Source of the DNA: Methylotenera versatilis 301
Lineage (GTDB): Bacteria > Pseudomonadota > Gammaproteobacteria > Burkholderiales > Methylophilaceae
Direction of reading: 5' to 3'
Length of the DNA stretch: 64,000 nt
NCBI RefSeq assembly: GCF_000093025.1
Contig: NC_014207.1
Location: 744,001-808,000 of the forward strand
Part shown: in pieces, positions 31,786-40,430 of the stretch
How positions within the stretch are numbered: position 1 is the first letter of the stretch
Layout of the letters: every line of letters begins with the position of its first letter
Translations under genes and position numbers: made by a program
The notes under the pieces: model-generated
The model's database searches: none
Told to the model about the DNA's origin: nothing
What the model saw: the letters and a program-made list of their open reading frames with translations, nothing else

Positions 31786-32211
31786 ATGCAAAATAATCAA
31801 CAAAAAAATAGTCAAAAAACAAAGCTAAGACCCGGTCAAATGAGCCGGCCTAAAAACTTGAACCTATTTACCATTCGCTTGCCCATTAATGCTTTGGTCT
31901 CGATTTTACATAGAGCCACAGGTTGTGTTTTATTTTTAATCTTGCCAGTCATTTTGCTGTTATTACAGTTCTCACTTAATTCGGCAGAGCACTATGAAGC
32001 AGTGATTGCGATTTTGCACTCGCCTTTAATAAAGATCATGCTTCTTGGCTTAGCGTGGGCTTTTTTTCATCACTTTTTTGCGGGTATTCGTCACCTTGCA
32101 ATGGACGTGCATTGGATGACCACGTTGATGAAGGCTCGTTATACCAGCAAGGTTGTGCTCGTGCTAGGTGCGCTAGCTACCCTTGTATTAGCCGTGAAAA
32201 TATGGATTTAA
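31786..32211 (+). CDS. sdhC: Succinate dehydrogenase cytochrome b556 subunit
   Basis: A 141-residue three-helix membrane anchor of complex II. SILHRATG carries the quinone-site Ser and Arg, and HHFFAGIRHLAMD contains the haem-ligand histidine region. An ATG at 31786 is taken as the start; a second ATG at 31843 just before the conserved RPKNLNLFTIRLP segment is possible. It lies 29 nt after the malic enzyme gene and 6 nt before sdhD. Confidence 0.93.
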   Translation: MQNNQQKNSQKTKLRPGQMSRPKNLNLFTIRLPINALVSILHRATGCVLFLILPVILLLLQFSLNSAEHYEAVIAILHSPLIKIMLLGLAWAFFHHFFAGIRHLAMDVHWMTTLMKARYTSKVVLVLGALATLVLAVKIWI

Positions 32212-32217
32212 AACCTT

Positions 32218-32562
32218 ATGCTAATTGAACTTTTAACTAAACGATATCCAGGCATGCGTGCTTGGTTAACACAAAGACTTAGCGCGTTAGTGATGGCGGT
32301 TTACAGCATTTTTGCAGTTGCAAGATTCTTAATCGTACAGCCTAGTAATTATGGTGCTTGGGTTGATTTCTTTCAGCCACTTTGGTGGCGCATCGCTACT
32401 TTATTGTTTTGGATTAGCTTGTGTATTCATGCATGGTTAGGTATTCGCGATGTGTTTAAAGATTACGTACCTAACCCAAGCGTACGCGACGTGTTAGATA
32501 AACTTTTAGTGGTGTCATTATGGGTTTATTTAGTTTGGGCAACCTGGTTACTGCTAGCTTAG
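32218..32562 (+). CDS. sdhD: Succinate dehydrogenase membrane anchor subunit
   Basis: A 114-residue three-helix protein. TQRLSALVMAVYS in the first helix and HAWLGIRDVFKDY (haem-ligand His and quinone-site residues) identify SdhD. With SdhC it holds the haem b and quinone site of complex II in the inner membrane. It lies 6 nt downstream of sdhC and 74 nt upstream of sdhA. Confidence 0.93.
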   Translation: MLIELLTKRYPGMRAWLTQRLSALVMAVYSIFAVARFLIVQPSNYGAWVDFFQPLWWRIATLLFWISLCIHAWLGIRDVFKDYVPNPSVRDVLDKLLVVSLWVYLVWATWLLLA

Positions 32563-32636
32563 TTGCTACTAGTTTAATCAAAGCGTTATTAATTTAAAAA
32601 ATTGCATATTTAAAATTTACTGAAGGTTAATTGGTT

Positions 32637-34400
32637 ATGGCGTTACAAACTCAAACATTTGATGCGTTAGTAGTAGGTGGAGGCGGTGCAGGTTTACGCG
32701 CCTCATTGCAATTGGCTCAATCAGGCTTAAAAGTGGCTGTGCTATCTAAAGTTTTTCCAACCCGCTCTCATACCGTGGCGGCGCAGGGCGGCATTGCTGC
32801 CGCGCTGGGTAACGTAGCGGATGACAAATGGTTGTGGCATATGTATGACACCATCAAAGGTTCAGACTACTTGGGCGACCAAGATGCGATTGAGTTTATG
32901 TGTAAAAATGCTGCAGCAGCAATTTATGAGTTAGAGCATTTTGGTATGCCGTTTGACCGTTTAGAAAATGGCAAAATATTCCAACGTCCATTCGGCGGCA
33001 TGACGCAAAACTTTGGCGAAAGTGCCATCTCACGTACTTGCGCAGTAGCTGATAGAACTGGTCACGCTATGTTGCACACGCTTTATCAACGCAATATTCA
33101 ATCTAATACCCAGTTTTTTGTAGAGTGGTTAGCACTCGATTTGCTAAAAGATGCTGACGGTGACGTTCTAGGCGTATTGGCTTTAGAAATTGAAACTGGC
33201 GAAGTGCATTGCATACGTGCCAAAGCCACTATGCTGGCAACTGGCGGCGCTGGCCGTATATTTAAAGCCAGTACTAACGCGTTCATTAACACGGGTGATG
33301 GTTTGGGCATGGCAGCACGTGCCAATATTCCGTTGCAAGACATGGAGTTCTGGCAATTTCATCCAACAGGCGTACTGAATGCTGGTGTGTTGATTACAGA
33401 AGGCGTACGTGGCGAAGGTGGCTACTTGGTGAATAGCGAAGGCGAGCGCTTTATGGAGCGCTACGCACCACATGCAAAAGACTTAGCCAGCCGCGACGTG
33501 GTTTCGCGCGCGACTGCGACTGAAATTAAAGAAGGCCGTGGCGTAGGTAAGAATAAAGATGCGGTATTTCTAAAGCTAGACCATTTAGGTGAAGCGTTAA
33601 TCAATGACAAATTGCCAGGCATTCGTGAAATTGCTAAAACCTTTGCTAACGTCGATCCTGTTTACGATCCAATTCCTATCGTGCCAACGGCGCATTACAT
33701 GATGGGCGGTATTCCTACCAATCTACAAGGTCAGGTTGTTGTGCCAGATGGCAATGGTGGTCAATCTGTAGTGAATGGCTTATATGCAGTGGGCGAATGC
33801 GCTTGTGTCTCAGTGCATGGTGCAAACCGCTTAGGTTCAAACTCATTGCTAGATTTGGTTGTGTTTGGCCGCGCAGCTGGCGACAAAATGGTTGAAGAGG
33901 TTCGAAAAGATAATGCTCACAAACCACTGCCCGTAGATGCATTCGATAAGACTTTGGCCAGATTAAACCGCTTAGATACGCAAACGCAAGGTGAAAGCGT
34001 AAAAGATGTTGGTACCGCGCTGCGTGAAACCATGCAAACGCATTGTGGCGTTTTTCGCTTTCCCGATTTGCTGCAAGAAGGTGTGGGGAAAATCGACCAA
34101 GTGGCCGAACGCGCTAAAAACACTGTGATTAAAGACAAAAGCCAAGTATTTAACACCGCTCGGGTCGAAGCATTAGAACTGGATAATTTGGTAGAAGTCG
34201 CTTTAGCCACCATGCATGCTGCAGAGGCAAGAACTGAGAGCCGTGGTGCGCATGCACGAGAAGACTTTAGTGAGCGAGATGATAAAAACTGGCTTACACA
34301 CTCACTCTACTACCGCGAAGGCAATCGCTTGGCATACAAGCCTGTGCGCCTAAAACCGCAAACAGTAGAGAGTTTTGTACCTAAAGCGCGTGTTTATTAA
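32637..34400 (+). CDS. sdhA: Succinate dehydrogenase flavoprotein subunit
   Basis: A 587-residue catalytic subunit oxidising succinate to fumarate. [11 protein letters not shown] binds FAD, H45 in [10 protein letters not shown] carries the covalent flavin, and the active-site HPTG and RGEGG segments are present. The ATG at 32637, with TGAAGG 10 nt upstream, is the start; an upstream TTG in frame is unlikely. In the methylcitrate cycle it consumes the succinate made by PrpB. Confidence 0.97.
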   Translation: MALQTQTFDALVVGGGGAGLRASLQLAQSGLKVAVLSKVFPTRSHTVAAQGGIAAALGNVADDKWLWHMYDTIKGSDYLGDQDAIEFMCKNAAAAIYELEHFGMPFDRLENGKIFQRPFGGMTQNFGESAISRTCAVADRTGHAMLHTLYQRNIQSNTQFFVEWLALDLLKDADGDVLGVLALEIETGEVHCIRAKATMLATGGAGRIFKASTNAFINTGDGLGMAARANIPLQDMEFWQFHPTGVLNAGVLITEGVRGEGGYLVNSEGERFMERYAPHAKDLASRDVVSRATATEIKEGRGVGKNKDAVFLKLDHLGEALINDKLPGIREIAKTFANVDPVYDPIPIVPTAHYMMGGIPTNLQGQVVVPDGNGGQSVVNGLYAVGECACVSVHGANRLGSNSLLDLVVFGRAAGDKMVEEVRKDNAHKPLPVDAFDKTLARLNRLDTQTQGESVKDVGTALRETMQTHCGVFRFPDLLQEGVGKIDQVAERAKNTVIKDKSQVFNTARVEALELDNLVEVALATMHAAEARTESRGAHAREDFSERDDKNWLTHSLYYREGNRLAYKPVRLKPQTVESFVPKARVY

Positions 34401-34438
34401 ACTCACCACAGAATTTATTAGAAATTAGAGACGACAAT

Positions 34439-35179
34439 ATGAAATTCTCAATTTATAGATTTAACCCAGACGTAGACAAAAAGCCCTACATGCAAGATTA
34501 CGATGTCGTGCTGGAAGACAGCGACCAAATGCTGCTGGACGCTTTGCTGCGCATCAAAGATTTGGACGATAGTTTGAGCTTGCGTAAGTCGTGCCGTGAA
34601 GGTGTGTGTGGTTCCGACAGCATGAATATCAATGGTAAGAATGGCTTGGCGTGTATTACTAAGTTGTCAGAATTAGAAGAGCCTGTGGTACTTCGCCCGA
34701 TGCCGGGTTTGCCTGTGATTCGTGACTTAGTCGTCGATATGACGCAATTCTTTGAGAACTACAATTCAGTTAAACCCTATTTGGTAAATAACGATCCGCC
34801 ACCTGAAACTGAGCGCTTACAGTCGCCAGAAGACCGTGCCAAGCTTGATGGTTTGTATGAATGTATTTTATGCGGCGCGTGTACGACTTCTTGTCCGTCT
34901 TTTTGGTGGAACCCAGATAAATTCGTTGGTCCAGCAGGTTTGATGCAAGCCTATCGTTTTATGGTGGATAGTCGAGATCAGGCGATTGATGAGCGTTTAG
35001 AGAACCTTGAGCAGCCAGAGCGTTTGTACCGTTGCCATAACATTATGAACTGCGTGGAAGTTTGTCCTAAGAAATTGAACCCAAATGCTGCGATCGCAAA
35101 AATCAAAGATCTTAAATTTGAGCAGGCGCGTGAACATAAAGCCGCAGGTAAAAAGAAAATCGATATTAAGGCGATTTAG
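34439..35179 (+). CDS. sdhB: Succinate dehydrogenase iron-sulfur subunit
   Basis: A 246-residue protein with a plant-type [2Fe-2S] domain (SCREGVCGSDSM with a later Cys in GLAC) and C-terminal [4Fe-4S] and [3Fe-4S] motifs (CILCGACTTSCPSFWW and CHNIMNCVEVCPK). It passes electrons from SdhA to the quinone site. It lies 38 nt after sdhA and five nt before sdhE. Confidence 0.97.
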   Translation: MKFSIYRFNPDVDKKPYMQDYDVVLEDSDQMLLDALLRIKDLDDSLSLRKSCREGVCGSDSMNINGKNGLACITKLSELEEPVVLRPMPGLPVIRDLVVDMTQFFENYNSVKPYLVNNDPPPETERLQSPEDRAKLDGLYECILCGACTTSCPSFWWNPDKFVGPAGLMQAYRFMVDSRDQAIDERLENLEQPERLYRCHNIMNCVEVCPKKLNPNAAIAKIKDLKFEQAREHKAAGKKKIDIKAI

Positions 35180-35184
35180 GCTAA

Positions 35185-35475
35185 ATGACTGAGGCTAACG
35201 GTATGACAGATGAAGAAGTGCGGCGTCTAAGTTGGCGTTGTCGCCGAGGTTTGCTGGAGCTAGATATTGTTTTGCAGCGCTTTTCTGAAAAGCACCTTGC
35301 AACACTCACGAAACCAGAGTTGTTGGCATTTGATAGCTTATTAGATTTACCAGATAACGAGTTTTTAGATGTAGTGACCTCAAGAATAAAGTTTGCAGAA
35401 GTGAAAGTATTAAACGACAAGCAGTTAGATGCAGACGCAATGAAAACAGTGCTGACCAAATTAAGCGGTCATTAA
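35185..35475 (+). CDS. sdhE: SdhE, FAD assembly factor for succinate dehydrogenase
   Basis: A 96-residue all-helical protein with the diagnostic RRGLLELD motif (RGxxE) required to promote covalent flavinylation of SdhA. An ATG at 35185 gives 96 residues; a second ATG at 35203 (MTDEEVRRL) is an equally plausible start. In many betaproteobacteria citrate synthase follows sdhE; here a CitE-like lyase follows. Confidence 0.92.
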   Translation: MTEANGMTDEEVRRLSWRCRRGLLELDIVLQRFSEKHLATLTKPELLAFDSLLDLPDNEFLDVVTSRIKFAEVKVLNDKQLDADAMKTVLTKLSGH

Positions 35476-35517
35476 GAAAATTAGCGAAGAATAATTAAAA
35501 TTATTGGAAGACTTAGC

Positions 35518-36645
35518 ATGAATAGTCCTGGAAAAATAAAGTGTTATACAAATAGCAATATGCTTGGCGAGAATTGGCCTGGAATACAACTTTACTATCC
35601 GCCTGTGAAGTATTCGCCAGCGCAGGGCATTTACGAAGATGTCACGCAAGCTGCGGCGCGTATGAAAAAACATGCACATCATACCAATGCGCATACTTTG
35701 ATTTTTGACTTGGAAGATGGCTGTCGTCAAAAAGAGATGAGTCGTGATCTATTGCGCCAAGAGCTGCCTGAGCTTCGTAAAGTCAACCCGAGCGTCACTA
35801 TTGCCATTCGATCAAACTCATTCCGTACCGATGAATACGAGCTGGATATGCAGCTTGTCAGCGATATGTCTGATTGCATCGACGTTGTGATGCTTGCCAA
35901 GGCTGGGGAGGCTTATGGCGCGGCTGAAGTGCGTGATTTATCTAGCTTGTTACTCGAGCTGAATCCAAATATTACGATACAGCCGATTATCGAGCATCCG
36001 AAGTCATTGAAAATTGCTCCGGAACTGATGCAGTACAGCACGGTAAAGCATGTCGTGTTTGGTATTCATGACTTTTCAAAAGCGATGGGCATACACATCA
36101 CGCCAGAACACTGGATTGAAGAGTTGCAGTTCTATATGAACCAACTGATGTTTGAAGCGCGTATTGCGGGTAAAGGCGTAATTGGCGGCGTTGAAACCTT
36201 GATCGGTTCTAATATCATGCCTGAGAAATTTGTCGAGCCGCATGATGTTCGCCGCTGGTTGGATTTGCATGGCGATTATGAGTCACGCGTTGTCTATAAA
36301 CATGCTTGCCAAGAGGCTGCGATGGGCTTAACGGGTAAACAAGTGATACACCCAGGCCATATTCATTTATGTAAAACCGCTTACACACCTTCACCCACTG
36401 AAGTGAATCAGAAAGTACGGATCTTGAAAGCGGCAATTGAAGCAGATGCCTTGCACGGCGGCGCGATTAAGTTTGAAGGTGAAATGTTAGATCCACCAAT
36501 GTTTGGTAAAGCTTTACAAACATTGTTGAGAGCACACGCTTTACGTGCGCTAAACCAAGACGATATGGATTTCGCCTTACAAGTCCTGGAATTGTTGCCA
36601 GCACAGGTGATACGCCAAAACTGGCCATATGGCGTTCTACTATAA
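35518..36645 (+). CDS. CitE-like CoA-ester lyase (paralogue 3)
   Basis: A 375-residue member of the HpcH/HpaI-CitE superfamily, longer than typical CitE (about 300). LIFDLEDGCRQKE, the IEHPKSL metal-site Glu, the VFGIHDFSKAMG Asp and GKQVIHPGHIHL are recognisable; a C-terminal extension of about 60 residues is extra. It lies between sdhE and the acyl-CoA ligase and is co-directional with a mesaconase-like fumarase, so citramalyl-CoA or malyl-CoA is the favoured substrate. It is clearly not a recent duplicate of the other two CitE-like genes. Confidence 0.78.
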   Translation: MNSPGKIKCYTNSNMLGENWPGIQLYYPPVKYSPAQGIYEDVTQAAARMKKHAHHTNAHTLIFDLEDGCRQKEMSRDLLRQELPELRKVNPSVTIAIRSNSFRTDEYELDMQLVSDMSDCIDVVMLAKAGEAYGAAEVRDLSSLLLELNPNITIQPIIEHPKSLKIAPELMQYSTVKHVVFGIHDFSKAMGIHITPEHWIEELQFYMNQLMFEARIAGKGVIGGVETLIGSNIMPEKFVEPHDVRRWLDLHGDYESRVVYKHACQEAAMGLTGKQVIHPGHIHLCKTAYTPSPTEVNQKVRILKAAIEADALHGGAIKFEGEMLDPPMFGKALQTLLRAHALRALNQDDMDFALQVLELLPAQVIRQNWPYGVLL

Positions 36646-36704
36646 ACATGAGCTTTATTGCGCTAGATTAATCATAAGTATCGAATTTTAAGAGAGTCGA
36701 AATA

Positions 36705-38336
36705 ATGCAAAAACTAGAACAGTTTCCTGAGTGGGAGTGGAGTGTTCCAAAACACTTTAATATCGGCGCGGCATGTACTGATAAGCACTTGAATACGCCA
36801 GCAGCCAAAGCGATTGCGATGATTGTAGAAGATGATGCACAAGGCACTTCGCAAATCACTTTTGAGCAATTAGCTAAACGTACCGATCAGTTTGCGCAGT
36901 TACTTAGAAACTTACATGTTGATGCGGGTGAGCGCGTGTTGATTCGCTTGCCGAACAGCTTGGACTATCCAACAGCCTTTTTAGGAGCGATGAAACGTGG
37001 TGCGATTTCAGTGCCAACTTCAACCCTGCTCACTGCTGAAGAAGTTGCTTATTTGGCAAAAGACTCTGGCGCGGCAGTGTTGGTGACAGACAAAGCTGCA
37101 TGGCCATCACTGCAAGGTCATCTCTCAGGTTTGCCCAACTTGAAGCACGTATTTTTGTCAGGCGTTGGTGATATTACCGACCACGTAGCACTCAATGTGG
37201 TTGATTTAGATACGGAGCTTGCAGCGATTAAAGCATGCGAACCAGCACATTTAACGGCAGCAGATGACCCTGCTTATTTGGTATACACCTCCGGTACAAC
37301 AGGCTACCCAAAAGGTGTGTTGCATGCGCATCGTGCCTTGATAGGTCGTGAACCAGCTTCTAAATACTGGTTCAATTTTGATGCAAATTCGCAAGACCGC
37401 ATCATGCATTCAGGCAAGTTTAATTGGACTTATGTATTAGGTTCAGGCTTGATGGATCCGCTCTATTTGGGCAAAACCGTCATCGTACATGAAGGCAAAA
37501 ATGACGCTGATTTATGGACGCGCTTGATTGCTAAACATTCCGCCACGATTTTTGTGGGCGTACCAACCATTTATCGCCAAATTATTCAGAAATCTACAGC
37601 TAAGCAAGCCGACGTGCCAAGCTTGCGCCACTGTATGAGTGCGGGTGAGCATCTGTCTGATGAAGTGCTGCAACAATGGCGCGAGCGTTTTGGTGCAGAT
37701 ATTTACGAAGCGGTTGGCATGAGCGAGTTTTCATATTACTTAAGCCAAAGTATTTTCCGTCCGATACGTGCTGGTTCGGCGGGCTTTCCGCAACCTGGTC
37801 ATGCGATTAAACTGCTGAATCCTGAAACCTTAGAAGAGGTTGCACAAGGTGAAGAAGGTATGATCAGCGTGCCGGAGTCAGACCCCGGTTTATTCCTACG
37901 CTATTGGAATCTAGATGAAGAAACCGCGAAATATAAACACGATGGCTGGTTCTTCTCAGGTGACTATGCTCGATATGATGAGGATGGCTATATTTGGTTC
38001 TTAGGTCGTAAAGACGACATTATTAAGAGCTTTGGTTATCGCGTATCGCCTTATGAAATTGAGCGTGTTTATAAATCTCATCCAGCAGTGGCAGATTGCG
38101 CAGCGGTGGGTGAAGAGCTTGAAAAAGACAAGTTACTAGTGGTGACTTACGTGATTCTGCAACCCAATTCAGAAGTCACTGCGGATGAGCTAATGGCTTT
38201 TGGTAAACAGCATCTAGCAGCCTATAAAGCACCAAAAACGGTTTACTTGACTAAAGATTTTCCACGTACGAAAAATGGTAAGATTTTGCGCAAAGACATT
38301 AACAATAAAATTGCATATGCAAAATCAGCCAGATAG
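36705..38336 (+). CDS. AMP-forming acyl-CoA ligase, substrate unknown
   Basis: A 543-residue ANL-superfamily ligase. The P-loop-like YTSGTTGYPKG near residue 195, the hinge WFFSGDYARYDEDGY and the catalytic lysine in KNGKILRKD are intact. The length and the pattern are nearer benzoate-CoA ligase or medium-chain acyl-CoA synthetases than propionyl-CoA synthetase PrpE (about 630). It lies between a CitE-like lyase and a class I fumarase, so an organic acid such as mesaconate or citramalate is a reasonable guess. The substrate cannot be read from the sequence. Confidence 0.82.
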   Translation: MQKLEQFPEWEWSVPKHFNIGAACTDKHLNTPAAKAIAMIVEDDAQGTSQITFEQLAKRTDQFAQLLRNLHVDAGERVLIRLPNSLDYPTAFLGAMKRGAISVPTSTLLTAEEVAYLAKDSGAAVLVTDKAAWPSLQGHLSGLPNLKHVFLSGVGDITDHVALNVVDLDTELAAIKACEPAHLTAADDPAYLVYTSGTTGYPKGVLHAHRALIGREPASKYWFNFDANSQDRIMHSGKFNWTYVLGSGLMDPLYLGKTVIVHEGKNDADLWTRLIAKHSATIFVGVPTIYRQIIQKSTAKQADVPSLRHCMSAGEHLSDEVLQQWRERFGADIYEAVGMSEFSYYLSQSIFRPIRAGSAGFPQPGHAIKLLNPETLEEVAQGEEGMISVPESDPGLFLRYWNLDEETAKYKHDGWFFSGDYARYDEDGYIWFLGRKDDIIKSFGYRVSPYEIERVYKSHPAVADCAAVGEELEKDKLLVVTYVILQPNSEVTADELMAFGKQHLAAYKAPKTVYLTKDFPRTKNGKILRKDINNKIAYAKSAR

Positions 38337-38351
38337 AGATAGTAGATCAAC

Positions 38352-39881
38352 ATGACAACGATACGCCAAGAGGATTTTATTCAAAGCATTGCTGATGCGC
38401 TGCAATATATATCTTACTACCACCCTCTAGATTATATTCAGGCATTGGGCCGTGCTTACGAGGCGGAGCAATCTCCTGCCGCTAAAGACGCGATAGCGCA
38501 GATTTTAACTAACTCGCGTATGTGTGCTGAAGGCAAGCGCCCAATATGCCAAGATACTGGCATTGTTGTTGCTTTCGTTAAAATAGGCATGAATGTTCAA
38601 TGGGATGCAACACTGGATATTGAGCAGATGGTAAACGAAGGTGTGCACCGTGCGTATCTGTTGCCAGAGAATAAATTACGTGCTTCTATAGTGAGCGACC
38701 CCGCTGGGAAGCGCGCCAATACTAAAGATAACACCCCTGCGGTGGTGCACGTTTCTTTAGTGGCGGGTGATAAGATTGATGTACAAATTGCTGCAAAAGG
38801 CGGCGGTTCTGAGAATAAAGCCAAGTTGGCAATGCTCAATCCGAATGACAGCATAGTCGATTGGATTTTGGAAGTTGTGCCCCAAATGGGTGCGGGCTGG
38901 TGTCCGCCAGGTATGTTGGGTATTGGTATAGGTGGTAGTGCAGAGAAGGCTATGTTGTTGGCGAAAGAGTCTTTGATGGCGCCGATTGATATGCACGAAC
39001 TTAAAGCTAGCGGTGCCAAAAACAGAATTGAAGAACTGCGTTTAGAAATTTTTGAAAAGGTGAATAACTTAGGTATAGGCGCACAAGGTCTCGGTGGCTT
39101 GGCAACGGTGTTAGATGTGAAGATTTTAGACTACCCAACCCATGCAGCTAGCTTACCTGTAGCCATAATTCCTAACTGTGCCGCCACGCGTCATGTGCAT
39201 TTTGAGTTGGATGGTAGTGGTGTAGCTGAATTAGAAGCGCCTAACTTGAGTGATTGGCCTGACGTACACTGGGTACCAAGTGAAGCTTCGCTAAGAGTCA
39301 ATTTAGATACTATTACTCAAGCGGATATTCAAGCTTGGAAACCAGGACAGACATTATTGTTGAATGGAAAATTGCTTACAGGCCGAGATGCCGCGCATAA
39401 GCGGATTGCAACGATGTTGGCTAAAGGTGAAAAACTGCCTGTAGATTTTAAAAATCGCTTCATTTATTACGTAGGCCCTGTTGATGCTGTACGTGATGAA
39501 GCAGTAGGACCCGCTGGACCAACTACTGCAACGCGTATGGATAGTTTTACTGAAATGATGTTAAGCGACGTTGGCCTGCTAGGCATGGTGGGTAAAGCTG
39601 AACGTGGCGATGAAACTATCGCTACTATAGCAAAGCATAAGTCTGTGTATTTAACCGCGGTAGGCGGTGCGGCTTATTTGGTGAGTAAAGCCATTAAAAA
39701 AGCCGAAGTGCTGGCATTTGAAGATTTAGGTATGGAAGCGATTTATGAGTTCACCGTGCAAGATATGCCTGTAACGGTCGCGGTGGATAGCAAAGGTAAT
39801 TCAGTACACACTACTGGCCCAGCCGAGTGGAAAGAGAAGATTGCGCAGCATAAGACAATAGAAATTCACTCTGTGCCGTAG
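38352..39881 (+). CDS. Class I (Fe-S) fumarate hydratase, possible mesaconase
   Basis: A 509-residue single-chain [4Fe-4S] hydratase joining the alpha and beta fumarase domains. Three candidate cluster cysteines are visible: C66 in CQDTG, C184 in GWCPPGMLG and C276 in NCAATRH. It interconverts fumarate and malate. Class I fumarases also hydrate mesaconate to (S)-citramalate, and a Burkholderia xenovorans enzyme of this length class is established as a mesaconase. Here it lies 15 nt after an acyl-CoA ligase and in the same cluster as CitE-like lyases and Mch, so a dual fumarase/mesaconase role is plausible. Confidence 0.9.
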   Translation: MTTIRQEDFIQSIADALQYISYYHPLDYIQALGRAYEAEQSPAAKDAIAQILTNSRMCAEGKRPICQDTGIVVAFVKIGMNVQWDATLDIEQMVNEGVHRAYLLPENKLRASIVSDPAGKRANTKDNTPAVVHVSLVAGDKIDVQIAAKGGGSENKAKLAMLNPNDSIVDWILEVVPQMGAGWCPPGMLGIGIGGSAEKAMLLAKESLMAPIDMHELKASGAKNRIEELRLEIFEKVNNLGIGAQGLGGLATVLDVKILDYPTHAASLPVAIIPNCAATRHVHFELDGSGVAELEAPNLSDWPDVHWVPSEASLRVNLDTITQADIQAWKPGQTLLLNGKLLTGRDAAHKRIATMLAKGEKLPVDFKNRFIYYVGPVDAVRDEAVGPAGPTTATRMDSFTEMMLSDVGLLGMVGKAERGDETIATIAKHKSVYLTAVGGAAYLVSKAIKKAEVLAFEDLGMEAIYEFTVQDMPVTVAVDSKGNSVHTTGPAEWKEKIAQHKTIEIHSVP

Positions 39882-39982
39882 CTTTTGTGTCCTCTGTTTG
39901 TAACTTGGGTCACATGAGCATCGTATTATTTGCGTTAATATCTGTCAGAATTGATGATAGATATTTAGAGAGTGCAGATAAA

Positions 39983-40306
39983 ATGCTAAAACTTTTGTTA
40001 CGTAGTGCTGTGTTGCTTGGCTTGGTTATGAATATATCAATTGCAAGCGCAGATGATGTACTGATTTATTTAGTCGACAGTGATGACGGCTATTCTGGCC
40101 CAACTGTAGAAGATAATATTGCAGCCATGGATACCGATAAAAATGGCTTTGCTGACGTCACTGAGGTCCGGGCATTTTTAGCACTAAAAAACGGATCTGA
40201 ATATGAAAAAGAGATTCTAGATAGGTGGCAATTGCGTAGCCAAGGTAAGAGTTGCACGCTACCGCCAGATGACAAGTTATTTAATCAAACGAACGCTATT
40301 AACTAA
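39983..40306 (+). CDS. Small exported EF-hand protein
   Basis: A 107-residue protein. The ATG at 39983 gives a signal peptide (LLLRSAVLLGLVM, cleavage after about ASA at 21-23); the frame extends 32 codons upstream but lacks sense there. A 12-residue EF-hand loop at 50-61 (DTDKNGFADVTE) has D50, D52, N54 and E61 in calcium-binding positions. Function unknown; it could be a periplasmic calcium-binding protein. Its place between fumarase and acnB is odd for a central-metabolism cluster. Confidence 0.7.
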   Translation: MLKLLLRSAVLLGLVMNISIASADDVLIYLVDSDDGYSGPTVEDNIAAMDTDKNGFADVTEVRAFLALKNGSEYEKEILDRWQLRSQGKSCTLPPDDKLFNQTNAIN

Positions 40307-40430
40307 ACTAACTGGCTTAATTTTGAAGTTTTACAAATGTGAAATTTTTCATGATTTAGGCTGGTTTATAATTTAACCCTATTTTTATAACAGCATTTTT
40401 AAACAGTCACTATTTATTAAAAGAGCCACT

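Noticed and set aside
35185-35475. SdhE as a possible antitoxin or small DNA-binding protein
   Set aside because: The RRGLLELD motif, length and position after sdhB identify SdhE.
39887-39982. Longer form of the EF-hand protein starting at 39887
   Set aside because: The extra 32 residues precede a well-formed signal peptide and would block export; ATG 39983 is better.
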